Shown in pieces: positions 1 through 10,394 of a stretch of 64,000 nucleotides of DNA (position 1 is the stretch's first letter; each line of letters begins with the position of its first letter). A program made the translations under genes and the position numbers. Under the pieces are notes generated by a model, which did no database searches, was not told where the DNA came from, and saw only the letters and a program-made list of their open reading frames with translations. Origin of the DNA: Favolaschia claudopus (Eukaryota > Basidiomycota > Agaricomycetes > Agaricales > Mycenaceae); the NCBI GenBank assembly GCA_037176885.1, contig JAWWNJ010000114.1, positions 620,001 to 684,000 on the forward strand. Reading direction: 5' to 3'.

Positions 1-1540
1 GCATCGAGTTCATCATTATCGTCGTCAACCTTGACGATAATCTCGGCACTTTCAGCACCAGCGGTGACTTCAGACCAAGAAGAGGTTTCGGGGTTGAGCT
101 TATCACGGAACATCTCCTTCCGAATGTCGGCGTTGAGGCTACGCCAAAACATAAGAACCTTTTCCTGGTTGGCTTCAAGACCAATGGTATTGAAAATTCG
201 TTCCCATTCTGCCTTGTGAATCAAAACTGATTTCGAACCTTGAACGCACTGACGCAAACGAGTGCGCTGTTTCTCCCGGTAGTTCACAGGGAAACAAAAG
301 TTGAACAACTCCCAAAAGAAATCGGTTAAGATCCAAGAATGTTCGTCGTTCTCAACCTTGCTGTTGTAGAATTCCAGTGCACGACCCGTCAAATAATAGG
401 ACAGGTAGAACACACGTTGGTTGACAGGAACTTTGCCAACTTGAACATAATTCGAACCTTCCTTGACAAATCGGTGGAAGGCAATAGCGTCGGGTGAGCC
501 GTCATACTCCTTGGGAGGTATGGGTTTCAAAATCATCTTATCCCGTTTCTTCTTCGATGAACGGCGGCGCTTGCGACAATTTCGTGTAGGGTGTGACTTC
601 CCGGAGCCTGAACCGTCTGAGGACTCAGAGTTGGAATCTGAGGAATCAGATGGATCGGAAGGGGTGCGTGAACCATCTACACGTTCGGCATTGCGCAACG
701 TGCGCTCGATGAAGCTGCCTGGCGCGATGCGCGCAGGAGGTGTCGGTTCGGGGCGGGATCTGCGGGTGTCGGAACGGATCTGCCGAACAATGATGTCTTT
801 GACAGCTGTCTGCGCCTTGGTTAAGTTAACCTTCGGCGTCGGTGTCGTCGTCCGAGAACGTTGCAAGCTGCTAATCTGTGCTTGCAGATCAGCAATCTTC
901 TCGTCTATGCTCTGGCCAGAGACAATATTAATGTCGTCGTTCTTCTGCTTCAGCAAAGGTCTCGGAGTTCGGGGTTAGGGGGAAGCCAAGTTGATTGGCG
1001 TCTGATCAAAGAAGCCAGGTGGCGGTGAATGCCGTTCAGTTTTGACAGTACGAAGTGCGGCATACTTAATGTTCAAGAGCTGCTCTTTGCGCGTCGAAGT
1101 CGCGCTCAGAGAAATCTTCCGAAAAATTAGCAGCACCCCAATTGCGTGGGTCTGCGCTTTTACCCTTCATTGGGCGGGATCTCACGCGAGCTTGTCAGCC
1201 CGCGTCTTGACGCTGCCGCCAAAGCTTCTTGAGCCAGCGCCTGGTGGCGACGAGCAACACTTACAAGCTCATCAACACTCATGTTGTGAATCGCGCGGGA
1301 TACGGTCGAGGTAGAGTGGGATAGAATATCATTCACTACGGTATGTGAACCCACAGAATTCTGACGACCGGGCGTTGCTATGCGAGACGTAGCAACACCT
1401 TCGTCGAGCATCCCCCAATCCACGGCTGAGGTCAAAATGGGCTCGGAGCATTCACCTCCATCCTCTTTACGAAGATATGAGATGGTGATCCAAATTTTCT
1501 TCTTATCTGTGTCGAACTCGCCATCATAGGCAGCAATGTA
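1..1540 (-). pseudogene. Ty3/gypsy Gag pseudogene, 3' part (runs off the left edge)
   Basis: Read on the minus strand, this encodes a retrotransposon capsid protein of the Gag type common in agaricomycete Ty3/gypsy elements. From about 530 down to 1 there is one uninterrupted frame containing ILKPIPPKEYDGSPDAIAFH, then RALEFYNSKVENDEHSW and a retrotransposon-gag fold region ending in an acidic tail. Upstream are a KRRRSSKKKRDK basic stretch, a serine/aspartate-rich region, and the segment SREIPPNEG followed in another frame by KSADPRNWGAANFSEDF. The frame is broken by at least one shift near 1158, a further shift near 1060-1080 and an in-frame TAA at 975-977, so this copy cannot make a full protein. 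The 1436-1540 part (YIAAYDGEFDTDKKK) continues directly from the piece at 3451-3543, because a LINE has been inserted between them. No polymerase is seen in the window. The join between the YFDGDKSKY-type and the PRNWG-type Gag segments might itself be chimeric. Confidence 0.8.
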
Positions 1541-1543
1541 CGT

Positions 1544-3450
1544 GGTCTTCCTCGTCCTCCCACCATCATGTCCGCCAAATCCAAGGAAAAGTCAAAGTTC
1601 CTAGCCGCCATCTCCACCGACCCTGGACCTCGCCCAGCCACTCGCAAGCAGACAAGGACTGCCCAGACCGCCACTATCACCGCGGAAGGCCCCGCCGCCG
1701 TCGCTGCCACGTCATCATCTGTTACAGTTACCGTTCCCGCTACCTCGCCGATTCTCCCTCCCTCCCCAAGCTCTCCAGTCAACCAATCCATTGCATTGAC
1801 AAAGCCAGCTCCTACAGTGCGTGCTGAAAGGTCGACCCAATCGAAGCAGTTACAAGTGGAGGCTTCGCGAGCTAAGAAGGAGTTCTTGTTGACTTCCCGG
1901 GACCGTATTGATGACGCAGATTCTTTCGACGCATTGGCAGAGGTCTTTGGCGATATCTTGAAATGGCTCCAGACCTCTAGCGCTATCACTCAAGAGTTCT
2001 GGAAGATCCTCAGCGCGATACAGCAACGACTCGCCAACCACGTGACCATTGTGCGCGAGTCGGAATCCACCTCCTCCTTTAGCGCTCTCCTCCTCCAGGC
2101 AGTTATGCCATCCCTCAAGGAGCTCTCCGCGAAATCCGAGGCTCAGAACAAAGCCATTGCATCGCTCTCGAAGGAAGTCGCTTCGTTCAAAGCGGAGAAA
2201 GCTCTTTCGTACGCCGCGGTGGCCGCTGCTGCCGTGAAGCCCGCCACTCCCCCTGTTCCCAAACCAAAGCCACCTCCGCTACCTGCGCCAAGCGATGAGC
2301 GTATTCTCGTTCGCTTTGATGGTGACGTCCCACCCCTCTTCAATGCGCCTTACCCGGAGATCATCGCCACTGTCAATAAACACCTCGCTTCCTTGTCCCT
2401 CCCTAGCCTACTCTTCGCGAAGAAGCAAAGCAGCACCAGCATCTTTCTTGTACCTGGATCTGCGTCGGCTACTGACATACTCAGCAAGGAGTGGTCTCGC
2501 TGGGGTCCTGCGATCTTGCCTGGCGGCCGCGTTGCGCCGGTAGCATTACATGGCCACCTTCAGGTGAACGGAGTGCCGTTTGATGAGGTTGCAGACATGG
2601 GAGAGTTGAAGCGCGAGTTTGAGATCCGGAATCCAGATTTGGGCCCAGTCACCGGTCTCCCAACTTGGGTCAATCGCCCGCCTTCCGAATCGCAGACAGC
2701 CGCCATCGTGGCCAGCGGGCGTAAGCCAAAACGTGCCGGTTCTGTATATTTCCTTCTCCAGTCACGCGAAAAGGTCGATCTTGCGCTCTCACGCGGCCGC
2801 ATCATCCTGTGTTCCACTAGTCCCACTGTCGCTCGTGGCTTCCCGCATCTTCGCATCTCCCAGTGCTGGGGATGTCACAAATACGGACACACCAAGGCTC
2901 GATGCAACGTCAAGAAGCCATCTTGCGGCATATGTGCGAAGCCCTCGGCGGACCATCCTCACGGCGACACCTCCCAATGTTCTGGCCCTGTGGAATGCCT
3001 CAATTGTGGTGGAAAGCACCGCGCGGATTCGTATACCTGCCCGCGTCGGAAAGAGTTGGCGGTAACTCTGGCGGAGCGCATGAAGGACCTTCACCAGGCT
3101 TTAGATAAGTCGTCGGTCCACCCTCTCCCGTACATACAATCCCCTCGTTAATCCTCTCCGCTCTCTTTTATTCTTCTGTATTCTTCATCCTTGATTCATA
3201 CCCACCCTATGTCTCCCTCTTCCCCTTCCTTCCCGTTCCATCTCAAATATTTGATACTGTTACTCCTCAAACTTTCATTCCCTTGCGCGATACTTAACCT
3301 TCTTTTCCTCTCTCGTTATAGTCTATATTACCGTTTCCAAACTACCTACTATATGAAATCCCCGCCGACCCTTACCGTACTGCTGCATAGCTCTTCCGTA
3401 GCCAGGTACAGCATATATTAGAACTTCAAATCAAATCAAATCAAATCAAA
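1544..3450 (+). mobile_element. ORF1-only non-LTR retrotransposon (half-LINE), copy 1
   Basis: The boundaries can be set because the element splits a readable Gag frame: joining base 1540 to 3451 with one copy of CGT restores ...DALTTYIAAYDG on the minus strand. The element is therefore about 1907 bases: a 24-base 5' leader, one ORF (1568-3151), a 299-base 3' untranslated region, and a short tandem tail of AATCA units (3427-3450). A target duplication of only 3-4 bases (CGT) flanks it. A LINE normally carries a second ORF with endonuclease and reverse transcriptase. None is present and the 3' region follows ORF1 directly, so movement would need enzymes from elsewhere. A damaged second copy at 17775-19087 has the same ORF1-to-3'-end junction, so the ORF2-less form has itself multiplied. 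Confidence 0.85.
1568..3151 (+). CDS. LINE ORF1 protein with zinc knuckles, 527 aa
   Basis: This is an intact ORF1-type nucleic-acid-binding protein of a fungal non-LTR retrotransposon. The first 100 residues are rich in threonine, alanine and proline. Residues about 110-215 look helical, and a proline-rich linker (about 225-245) leads to a conserved central domain. Residues about 433-492 hold clustered cysteine/histidine motifs: CWGCHKYGHTKARC is a clear CX2CX4HX4C knuckle, followed by CGICAKPSADHPHGDTSQC and CLNCGGKHRADSYTC. This arrangement is typical of ORF1 in fungal LINEs of the Tad/CR1-like type and would bind element RNA. The start at 1568 lies 24 bases inside the element boundary, so it is likely the natural start. 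The protein ends where ORF2 would normally begin. It has no stop or frameshift, which suggests recent insertion or selection. Confidence 0.85.
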   Translation: MSAKSKEKSKFLAAISTDPGPRPATRKQTRTAQTATITAEGPAAVAATSSSVTVTVPATSPILPPSPSSPVNQSIALTKPAPTVRAERSTQSKQLQVEASRAKKEFLLTSRDRIDDADSFDALAEVFGDILKWLQTSSAITQEFWKILSAIQQRLANHVTIVRESESTSSFSALLLQAVMPSLKELSAKSEAQNKAIASLSKEVASFKAEKALSYAAVAAAAVKPATPPVPKPKPPPLPAPSDERILVRFDGDVPPLFNAPYPEIIATVNKHLASLSLPSLLFAKKQSSTSIFLVPGSASATDILSKEWSRWGPAILPGGRVAPVALHGHLQVNGVPFDEVADMGELKREFEIRNPDLGPVTGLPTWVNRPPSESQTAAIVASGRKPKRAGSVYFLLQSREKVDLALSRGRIILCSTSPTVARGFPHLRISQCWGCHKYGHTKARCNVKKPSCGICAKPSADHPHGDTSQCSGPVECLNCGGKHRADSYTCPRRKELAVTLAERMKDLHQALDKSSVHPLPYIQSPR

Positions 3451-3740
3451 CGTAGTCAGGGCGTCATACAAGTTATTGTACTTTGATTTATCGCCATCAA
3501 AGTATGGTGGTGTGGTAGCAAGAACGACTTTGGAAGAAGTCATGATTGGCAATGAGGGAGGAATTGGTGTAGGGTGTGTAGTTGTGGAGGAGTTGGTAGC
3601 CGATGTATCAACCGGGGAAGTATTAGCGTCAGATTGAATCCAGAGTGGTACAAGGTTCTTGAGGGACAGAACAATCTCTTGCTAGTGAAAAGAGTTTGGG
3701 TCTTCTTTTAAACACCCACCACTCTCGGAGTACCCCGCAA
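3451..3740 (-). pseudogene. Ty3/gypsy Gag, 5' part, cut off by the LINE
   Basis: Minus-strand reading gives MTSSKVVLATTPPYFDGDKS from an ATG at 3543, continuing KYNNLYDALTT up to the LINE junction. Upstream codons are open to about 3680 and read as a serine/threonine/proline-rich leader. The FDGDKSKY segment resembles the start of a Ty3/gypsy capsid domain (FxGDRxxY-like). It joins in frame to the part at 1436-1540 when the LINE and one target duplication are removed. The element's leader or LTR should lie at 3741-4160, but no second LTR copy is in the window to confirm it. Confidence 0.7.
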
Positions 3741-4161
3741 GGTAAATTTCTCCCTTTAGCTGCTTATAGAGGTAGGGTAAACCAAACCCTCAAGCGCCGT
3801 TCACTCGAGCGGATGTTCTGGTAGATAGCCAAGAAGCAAAAGAGCTTACCAGGCTGAAGGTATGAAGAGGTGGAAGATAGTTTTCAGATAGAACACAAGG
3901 TTGTGGTGGCAAGTAGATTGGATAGATAGTCACAGGTAAGAGTGACAAGAGAGGTGGTAGTTGATAGTTGGGTAGGAAGGTAGGTTGACATTCCTCATTT
4001 GCCTCATCCAAGGAGCATCAATATTTCACCAAAAGTTCCTGTGGATTTCAAGGTATCTCGGCCCACCAGTGGGGGAGATAATCAATGCGGCACAAGCCGA
4101 GGTACTCGGAATCTCGGAAAGTGTTGGCACCAGGGTTGTTCAAGCTTTTCTGAACATTGGG
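3741..4161. other. No gene seen; possible gypsy leader/LTR region
   Basis: This stretch precedes the Gag start on the minus strand, so it is a candidate 5' LTR plus leader. It contains CT-rich tracts on the minus strand. I could not find a matching LTR copy, a primer-binding site or clear LTR ends. Confidence 0.3.
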
Positions 4162-4163
4162 TA

Positions 4164-4725
4164 CATATTTCTGCATGAAATAAGGTCCTAGATAGTTGAG
4201 AGTATCTACGCGGATGTAGCTACTCTACAGTAATGATGGGATTAAAATATTGTGATTTATTCTTCTACAGCCAGCAGTCCCGAAATCCCCAATTTTTAGC
4301 CTGACGTAGGATTCTTTCCGTGGAAATCTGAATCGGCCATATTCTAGCCCTCAAACCCCTAATACATCTGCCAGTTTAATTTGGCCAAAAAAAAGCAGGG
4401 GATGTTTCGCTAGAAGGCAAAACAGCAATTTTGGCTCATTTTCGCCATTTTGGGCCATTTTTGCCCTTTTGCGGCCCTTCTAGTAAGCCAACGCCTGTAT
4501 ATTTTTGGACAATTTAAGCTTGCAGATGCATTAGGGGCTCAAAGTCTACAATCTGGCCGATTCGGATTTTCAAAGAAAAAAATCCTACGTCAGGCTAAAA
4601 TTTCCGGGTTTCGCCATTGCTCACTATATAGGGACAAATCACAACCTTTTGATCCCATCACTATTGTAGCTACATCCGCGTAGATATTCTCAACTATCTA
4701 GGACTTTGCTTCATGCAGAAATATG
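4164..4725. mobile_element. Foldback element (MITE), TA duplication, 562 bp
   Basis: Long terminal inverted repeats start CATATTTCTGCATGAA and end with its complement. They continue through a matching GTCCTAGATAGTTGAG block and a TCTACGCGGATGTAGCTAC block, and deeper matches (AGCCTGACGTAGGATT) make most of the element a hairpin. It is flanked by TA at 4162-4163 and 4726-4727, as expected for the Tc1/mariner superfamily. There is no coding capacity. Confidence 0.85.
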
Positions 4726-4728
4726 TAG

Positions 4729-4830
4729 AGTGCCGGACACGCAAAGTCGACAAGTTTGATCTTCCATTTATGGAAGGCGTGACACATGCCCAGGCGGCTA
4801 GTTTTTCGTGTATGATGTTATAGACCCAAA
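4729..4830. repeat. Partial copy of the CAGTGCCGGACACCC foldback family
   Basis: From AGTGCCGGACACGC through the GTCGACAAGTTTGATCTTCC block this matches, in reverse, the right half of the short element at 31116-31305. The similarity fades after about 4830, so only one end is preserved. It directly abuts the preceding element. Confidence 0.65.
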
Positions 4831-4913
4831 CACAAGGGTGCGCCGGCATTCCAAAAAAAGATATAGGGCCGATTTCTTTTTTCCAGCTCGGCAACAGCTC
4901 GGCGACTGGACTA

Positions 4914-5284
4914 CAGTGGCGGCAAAATCTGATGTCACCCCCAAAAAAGGAAATTTTCATCAAACCGCCTCTAATCTGCCCTTGCCATCGCCGTCTGGGG
5001 GCGACAAGGGCACAGATCCATTGGCACGGCACATACACTGCCTGTGGAAGCACGATTGAGAAAGATAGGTCCATTCATTGAGGAGAACTGGGCCAAAGAT
5101 GGTTGGAAAGTCTTGCCCCAAAAGGTGTCAATTTTCGAGGTATCCTAAGATGGAAAAAGGTGCATGTGTTTCGAATGTATGTTGAATGCACTCTGAAAGG
5201 TCCGACTACAGAAAAGAGAAGAAAACGGGTTGAATTCATAAGAATTTCCTTTTTTTGGCGTGACATCAGATTTTGCCGCCACTG
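4914..5284. mobile_element. Foldback element, CAGTGGCGGC ends, TA duplication, 371 bp
   Basis: Terminal inverted repeats of about 50 bases begin CAGTGGCGGCAAAATCTGAT. TA lies at 4912-4913 and 5285-5286. The ends resemble those of the elements at 31311-31691 and 33764-34121 (CAGTTGCGGCGA), so the three form one loose Tc1/mariner-like superfamily. No protein is encoded. Confidence 0.85.
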
Positions 5285-6038
5285 TAACATACTACGTAAG
5301 CGTTCCCACGCACCATATACGGTGACATCCTCTCACGCTTTAGTTGCCGGTGCGGTGTTGAACCCAACTGGACGTCCAAAATGTCTTCAAATCAACTCCA
5401 AATCATCGATGGGATGGTTTTGGCATCCAGTAAGTCCTTTTTAGCCAAAACCATCCAGTAAGTCCTTTTTACTCAGGGAGGAGCCTCCCGGACAACACCT
5501 CTAATCCAGAAGCAGAGCCAAACATGAACACATTGTTACCAAAACTGTGTCCGGGACTGATGTTTCAAACAAGGACTCATTTCATCACTTCATACCATAA
5601 CTAGGCGCTTTTAAGCACTTCCGGGACTGCATCCTGACCCACAAACTAGGGGGTCGAAGTTTTTTTTTTCCCAAAACTCAAAATCAAAAAATTTGACCCC
5701 AAAATTTTGGCCGGACACCGAGATTTCGTGGGAAAATTACGAAGCATAGCGCAATCGACTCCATTAACCGAGCTGGTTCTGTCCCTGATAAAATCAAAAC
5801 AATTTCACGAGCCGTTTTGGCACAAATTCCTTGGGAAACATCGCCGTATTTAGACAGCTTACATCATGTGGATCAATTCTACAGCGGCGGCGGGATCTGA
5901 TGCCACCCCAGAAAATTGATGTGCCCCCAATCGACTCCACTTGCATCGAAAGTTCCAGAAATGGGCTGTTCTATTTCCATGCCGTCCCGCTGCCGTGGGT
6001 TGGTGCTGAAAATTTGCCGCCCAAATTCAAATGGTTGA
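5285..6038. other. Noncoding; short repeats and a lone transposon end
   Basis: A 20-base direct repeat (CCATCCAGTAAGTCCTTTTT) occurs at about 5427 and 5452. An imperfect foldback at about 5648-5704 pairs a GGGGGTCGAAGTTTTT-type arm with AAATTTGACCCC. At 5880 a lone end of the CAGYGGCGGC family (TACAGCGGCGGCGGGATCTG) has no partner that I can find. No gene is supported. Confidence 0.5.
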
Positions 6039-6395
6039 CAGCTATCTACAAAACACTGGAGCGCTCCGAAAAAAAGTTCACACAACGGTTTTGACAGCTC
6101 CTGCCTAATTCGGCCAGCCCGCTCCACTCTCTCCAACGACACTCGCCCTTTCGTCACTGCTCCTGGAACGTCTCTCTCGCCTACCATGCCCTACAATACC
6201 TTCCGCTACATCCCTCCTGCACACAAGCGGCTCCTGATTACCATGGCCGCCTAGGCTGCAACACGAGGTCGCCCCGCCCTGACGCGCCAGCCGTCGACGC
6301 AATGGATCCGGCAGTGCCTACCTCATATGGTAATTGACGTCATCGCATCAATGGGAACTTTTTTTCAGAGCGCTCCAGTGTTTTGTAGATAGCTG
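6039..6395. mobile_element. Foldback element, CAGCTATCTACAAAACACTG ends, 357 bp
   Basis: Near-perfect inverted repeats of about 40 bases occur at 6039-6081 and 6353-6395 (CAGCTATCTACAAAACACTG, then GAGCGCTC and a run of A). TA follows the right end but GA precedes the left end, so one target base has changed. The interior is GC-richer than the surroundings and includes a 22-codon open stretch from an ATG at 6186 (MPYNTFRYIPPAHKRLL), which could be captured or relict coding sequence. Confidence 0.75.
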
Positions 6396-6701
6396 TAATA
6401 GACAACAGATCAACAGATCGGGAAGAAAGAGCTTTCTTCCGAAAAAGGCAATCTGTACATTCCCAGAATGAACAGACTCGTATGATGGATTCAGGAGTCG
6501 ATCTTCCTCAAATACTATTGCATTCTAGTCAATATTGCTGTGTGTTCAAACCCAGAAAATACAGCACGATTACGGCCTAAAATGGCAAATTATCGGTTAC
6601 TTTTTGCGACACCGAGTACTACTGATGTGGTGCAATTTAAATTTCGTTCCTGTTTTATGCTGTTTACGCGATGTGCACCATGGTCCATAAAGTACTGTAA
6701 C
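6396..6701. other. No gene seen
   Basis: AT-rich sequence. At about 6594-6620 is a motif (CGGTTACTTTTTGCGACACCG followed by AGTA) like the ends of the element at 51981-52863. It may be a degenerate single transposon end. Confidence 0.3.
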
Positions 6702-7214
6702 TTATGTCTCATAGAGACTGGGGTCAATGTTGGGATCGCGGGACGAGTCACAATTCGAAGGGGGAGTGGACGTGAGATCCAATAAAGGTGTCACCAACGA
6801 CAAGCTGTTCAGGAGCGGACGGCAGCCTCGGAGACTCTGCTTCAGTTCGTTATTGGTTTGCTGCAGTTGCCGACGCGACTTTGCGAGTTTCGAAAAATCG
6901 GACATCAACTCCTGAACTGATTGAGAAGTCCCCACATCGATCCCCAACTTCGCTTGCACGGCCTGAGCGAACGGCAAATCGGTGATTCCTTCGATGAGCA
7001 ACTTCTTGCGGTGCAATAACTGCTCCAGGTGTGCTTTCTGTCGAGCTCGGGACAGCTGGGCAGCGACACGGTTCTTGTGATCGCGCGCGGCTTTCTTGTT
7101 CGAGCGCATCTGTTTTCCAGCGGAATGGTCTGTTCCAGCAAAACTGGGTGAGATTTCAGACAAGCAAGATTTCACGCGCTTACCGAAGCTGGTGTTCTCT
7201 GCTGCTGGCTCCAT
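6702..7214 (-). CDS. bZIP-type transcription factor, 170 aa
   Basis: The protein carries a bZIP basic region at about residues 39-58, KKAARDHKNRVAAQLSRARQ, with the conserved Asn-x2-Ala-Ala-x2-Ser-Arg core that contacts DNA. A zipper-like segment follows (HLEQLLHRKKLLIEG), and a second helical stretch (residues about 100-125) could extend the coiled coil. Short acidic and proline-containing tails complete it. It should act in the nucleus as a homo- or heterodimer. The zipper is short and irregular, so DNA binding is likely but the partner is unknown. The ATG at 7214 has an open frame to 6702. Introns were not resolved, so the true C-terminus could differ. A hAT transposon sits 31 bases upstream and displaces the original promoter, now beyond 10402. 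Confidence 0.65.
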   Translation of the reverse strand: MEPAAENTSFGKRVKSCLSEISPSFAGTDHSAGKQMRSNKKAARDHKNRVAAQLSRARQKAHLEQLLHRKKLLIEGITDLPFAQAVQAKLGIDVGTSQSVQELMSDFSKLAKSRRQLQQTNNELKQSLRGCRPLLNSLSLVTPLLDLTSTPPSNCDSSRDPNIDPSLYET

Positions 7215-7252
7215 GCTCAGTTGATGCTAGTTGATGGAAGCTCTGGAGCGAT

Positions 7253-10200
7253 TAGTGCTGCCGGGAGCTGAGTTGGAGCTGAGCTCGAGGTGATTGCCCA
7301 TCAGCTCGCTCGAGCTCGGAGTTGGGCCGAGGCAGCTCGGAGCTGACATCCATAAATGGAAGTTTCCGTCCCACGGTTCCCCGTCTCCTCGTTTTGAGCT
7401 GCATTGCACTGTTTTGACCTCGTATGCACCTCTAAAATGTGCTACAATTCTCTAATAAGTACAATAAACATATGCACAATAAAAGACTATACAGTTTAAA
7501 TTATGGAACAATACAAAGCACAATGATTATATAAGTGAATACAACGCAAAAATCAAACGGGCGAAGCCCAGGAAGATTCTATAAGATCCTCAAGCTCTTG
7601 AGTACGCCCTGCCGCAATCAACCTTTCTGCTACATCAGGGTCAATATCAACAACAGACAGATCTTCCTCAGTTACGACGAAGTCCTCGCAAAATTTGATG
7701 CGATCCTGTCGATAAATAAATTTGAGAATCTGGAGCATTTCCATCATCTCGGGGGAGAGACTGTTGCGTAGGGAGGCATCTGTGTCCTTGCTGGAAGAGA
7801 AAACACGCTCGCATGGTACCGCAGAAGCCTGAACAGGCAATACATCAAGCGCCACGCGAAATAGGTAACGGAACCGATATTGACGAGCCTGCAACATTTT
7901 TCAGACCAACATTGTATAAGAACATACTTAAACTCACCTCCCAGTAGCGGAGCAAGTCAAGGTCCTCATACTCTGGGTCCGAGCCTCCCAGCAAACCCTC
8001 CTTCTCATAGTCATTCAGCTCCGCATCGACAATATGTTCATCTTCGGCAGCAGCACGGCGCTCTGCCTCTACTTGCTCTTCCTCCGAAAGCGGCTGCGGA
8101 CTTCGAGTACTCGGTGGGGATTCGATGTCGGAAGCAGACAGCTCTTTTACAAGAGCACCAAGCTTCGCAAACCCAGATTTCTGGGCACGAGCGGCATGGG
8201 ATGCAGACGGCGTGTGAACAGCGCGGCGGCTGGCGGTCGAAGGTATGTGCACAGTGCTCGGAGAGTTCTGGTGAGCGCGGAACTCCCGGCGGTACTCCAG
8301 CATCTTGGGAGTTTGTCAGTAGCGCAGTATAATGTGAAAGTTGGGACGCACCGCTGCACGAATCCAGGTTCTGGCTTCTTCAGCATCTGATGAAGACCAG
8401 TTGTCCCTTAGCCACTGGAGTTTTGTCGTCGGATTTAGAACTGAAAGTTAAATATGAGTGATTGAAGCGAATTAAGAGACAAACAAGGAAGTAATTACCC
8501 ATCGCTAGCGCATACATTCGAGTGCGCCGAGTCATCCCAAGATATTCTGTGAATTTGTCGACAGCGGCGTTGATACCGAGACTGATTTTCGGGAGCTCTC
8601 GTGCAAGAAGCTTGAGGGCGGCAATGAGCTGCTCGTAGAGTGGAAGCACATAGGACAGGGTAGGTGCTTTCTCCGCAGAGACTATCTCCTGGACAAGATG
8701 CGGAACCTGTAAAAACCGCCGAATGTCGATGAGAACAGTCTTGGTGACTGGATCGAGTCGATCATCCGAAATTTCGACTTGCATTGGGTCATCGAGAAAT
8801 GCCTCAACAGCCTAAACGAAATTCCAAGTCAAATTCAATCACTACTGGCAAGAAAAAACAATAGAACAAACCAAATCTTGCTCAAGATACCGGTCTATCA
8901 TCAAGAACGTAGCCGACCAACGCGTGTCGACATCTTGCAAGAGCTGTATGACGCGCAGCTTCAAGGCGGGTTTGCCGAAGCCGCCCTCCTCGTTGCCACG
9001 TTCTATCGTCTCCTTAAAATTATCCCGTCGTTGACCAGACGCTCGGCACGATGTAACGAGTGTACGAGTTTGTTTGACTGGATTTTTTCTTAGCGCCTCC
9101 CAATACCCGACATCCTGCTTCAGTGCCTCGGGAATCGGCGTGCCGTAGTTGTCCGAATCGACACCATCTTGAGGAGCAGGTAATTCGGGAAGTGTTGCGA
9201 GAGCGGCTTTGACAGCAATATTGACGACATGCGGAAAACAGCTGAACACGGTTAGCCCTCAGACTCGGGAATAAATCATTAAAACTCACGGTCGATCTTC
9301 CTTCATTTCCGTTGGTTCTGGTGCGACGGTTGGCGCAGAAGCGCCGTGAACGCCTCGAACAAAATACCAAACATCTGTTGCATCGTCTCCGGATGCCGAA
9401 GATTGATTGACCAAAGAGCCGAAGTTGGGGTGAGGGATTGAAGGATGGGAAACTGATTCAGAGGCACGCTGCTGCCGCTGCAACATTTGGGTCAGACGGA
9501 CCGACCCCGAACACAGCCGGTTCGGAGGTGGAGTTGGGGTCGATGCGGCGACGGGTGCGCGATGTAGCTGCCGAGTTAGCGTTGGGATTCGCTTTACGTT
9601 TCTTCTTGCGCTGTGGCGGAGCGAGGCCGGCATTAATCGTGTTAGTCGCGTCGACAAATGGTGCATGGGTTGCCGCAGAGGAAGGGGGAGGAATCACGGT
9701 GTTAAATGAGGCGGGGTATGTATTTTGAAAGCCGTAAGTCTGGCCGAAAGTGACGGGAGGTGGTGGAGGATACGGCGATCCGGGGATGAAAGCTTGAGGC
9801 GGGAGAGGCATGGCATGAGCCTGAGAGCCAGGCCAGGAGCCAAAGACGTTGGGCGTGGGGTAGGAATTCGTTGTGAAATTGTTTTGACGCGGGGGTTGGA
9901 TGTAGCAAGTGCATGCCTGCGGGTTGCCGCATTGGCAGGACGGCGAGGCCATGGGAGTTCACAAGAGGGAGGGTTGGAATGGAGTATAATTGGGGCAATA
10001 TATATAACATTTCGGAGGTATCTATTGCGCGTACCTTGGACCCTGAGTGCGCCAACGCACTATCCCGACGCGCCACCTTTGCGTCATATTTCCAGCTCTG
10101 TGTGGGGCGTTTCGCATTCTCCGTAGCAGCCAGGCGGTGACGTCGACGCCAAGCGAGGTTGAGGTGAATCATAGGAGGATTGGTTCGCGGCAGGAACGCG

Positions 10201-10394
10201 CTAACCGGTGAGCGGGAGGACGAGGATTGTGCTTGACGCGCCAGTCACTCAGTGACGCTGTCAAAAGTGTCACAGTGCCTGTTTTGGGGGCCGAGGCGAG
10301 GCGAGCTGGCATCACCTCGAGGTGCCGTTTATGGTAACGGGCCGAGTTGGAGCTGAACTCAGCTCGGAGCTAACTCCAGCTTCCGGCAGCACTA
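7253..10394 (-). mobile_element. hAT transposon, 3142 bp, 8-bp target duplication
   Basis: The ends are TAGTGCTGCCGGGAGCTGAG at 7253 and, in complement, TAGTGCTGCCGGAAGCTG at 10394. The 8-base target GGAGCGAT is repeated perfectly at 7245-7252 and 10395-10402, which is diagnostic for the hAT superfamily. Subterminal copies of GAGCTGAG/AGCTCGAG motifs lie near both ends, as in other hAT elements. It carries one transposase gene on the minus strand. Beyond the right end, an E-box-like CACGTG lies at about 10410. Confidence 0.9.
7553..9952 (-). pseudogene. hAT transposase, multi-exon, internally deleted
   Basis: Exons inferred from GT-AG sites are 9952-9290, 9241-8872, 8811-8499, 8440-8352, 8303-7938 and 7888-7553, with introns of 48-60 bases. 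The first exon reads as a proline-rich N-terminus and a BED-finger-like start (DVWYFVRG) and needs a frameshift near 9460-9490. Exon 2 holds CFPHVVNIAVK and DVDTRWSATFLMIDR, exon 3 the EKAPTLSYVLPLYE region, exon 4 a WLRDNW block, and exon 6 the hAT C-terminal dimerisation domain (YLFRVALDVLPVQASAVPCE). A normal hAT transposase has roughly 200 more residues, including the first catalytic Asp and the rest of the BED finger, between the BED start and CFPHVV. Here the two are joined by one intron, so this copy is probably inactive. Confidence 0.85.

Noticed and set aside
1432..1989. 185-codon minus-strand frame
   Set aside because: It is the antisense of the LINE ORF1 start and the Gag fragment. 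Composition and motifs fit the plus-strand ORF1.
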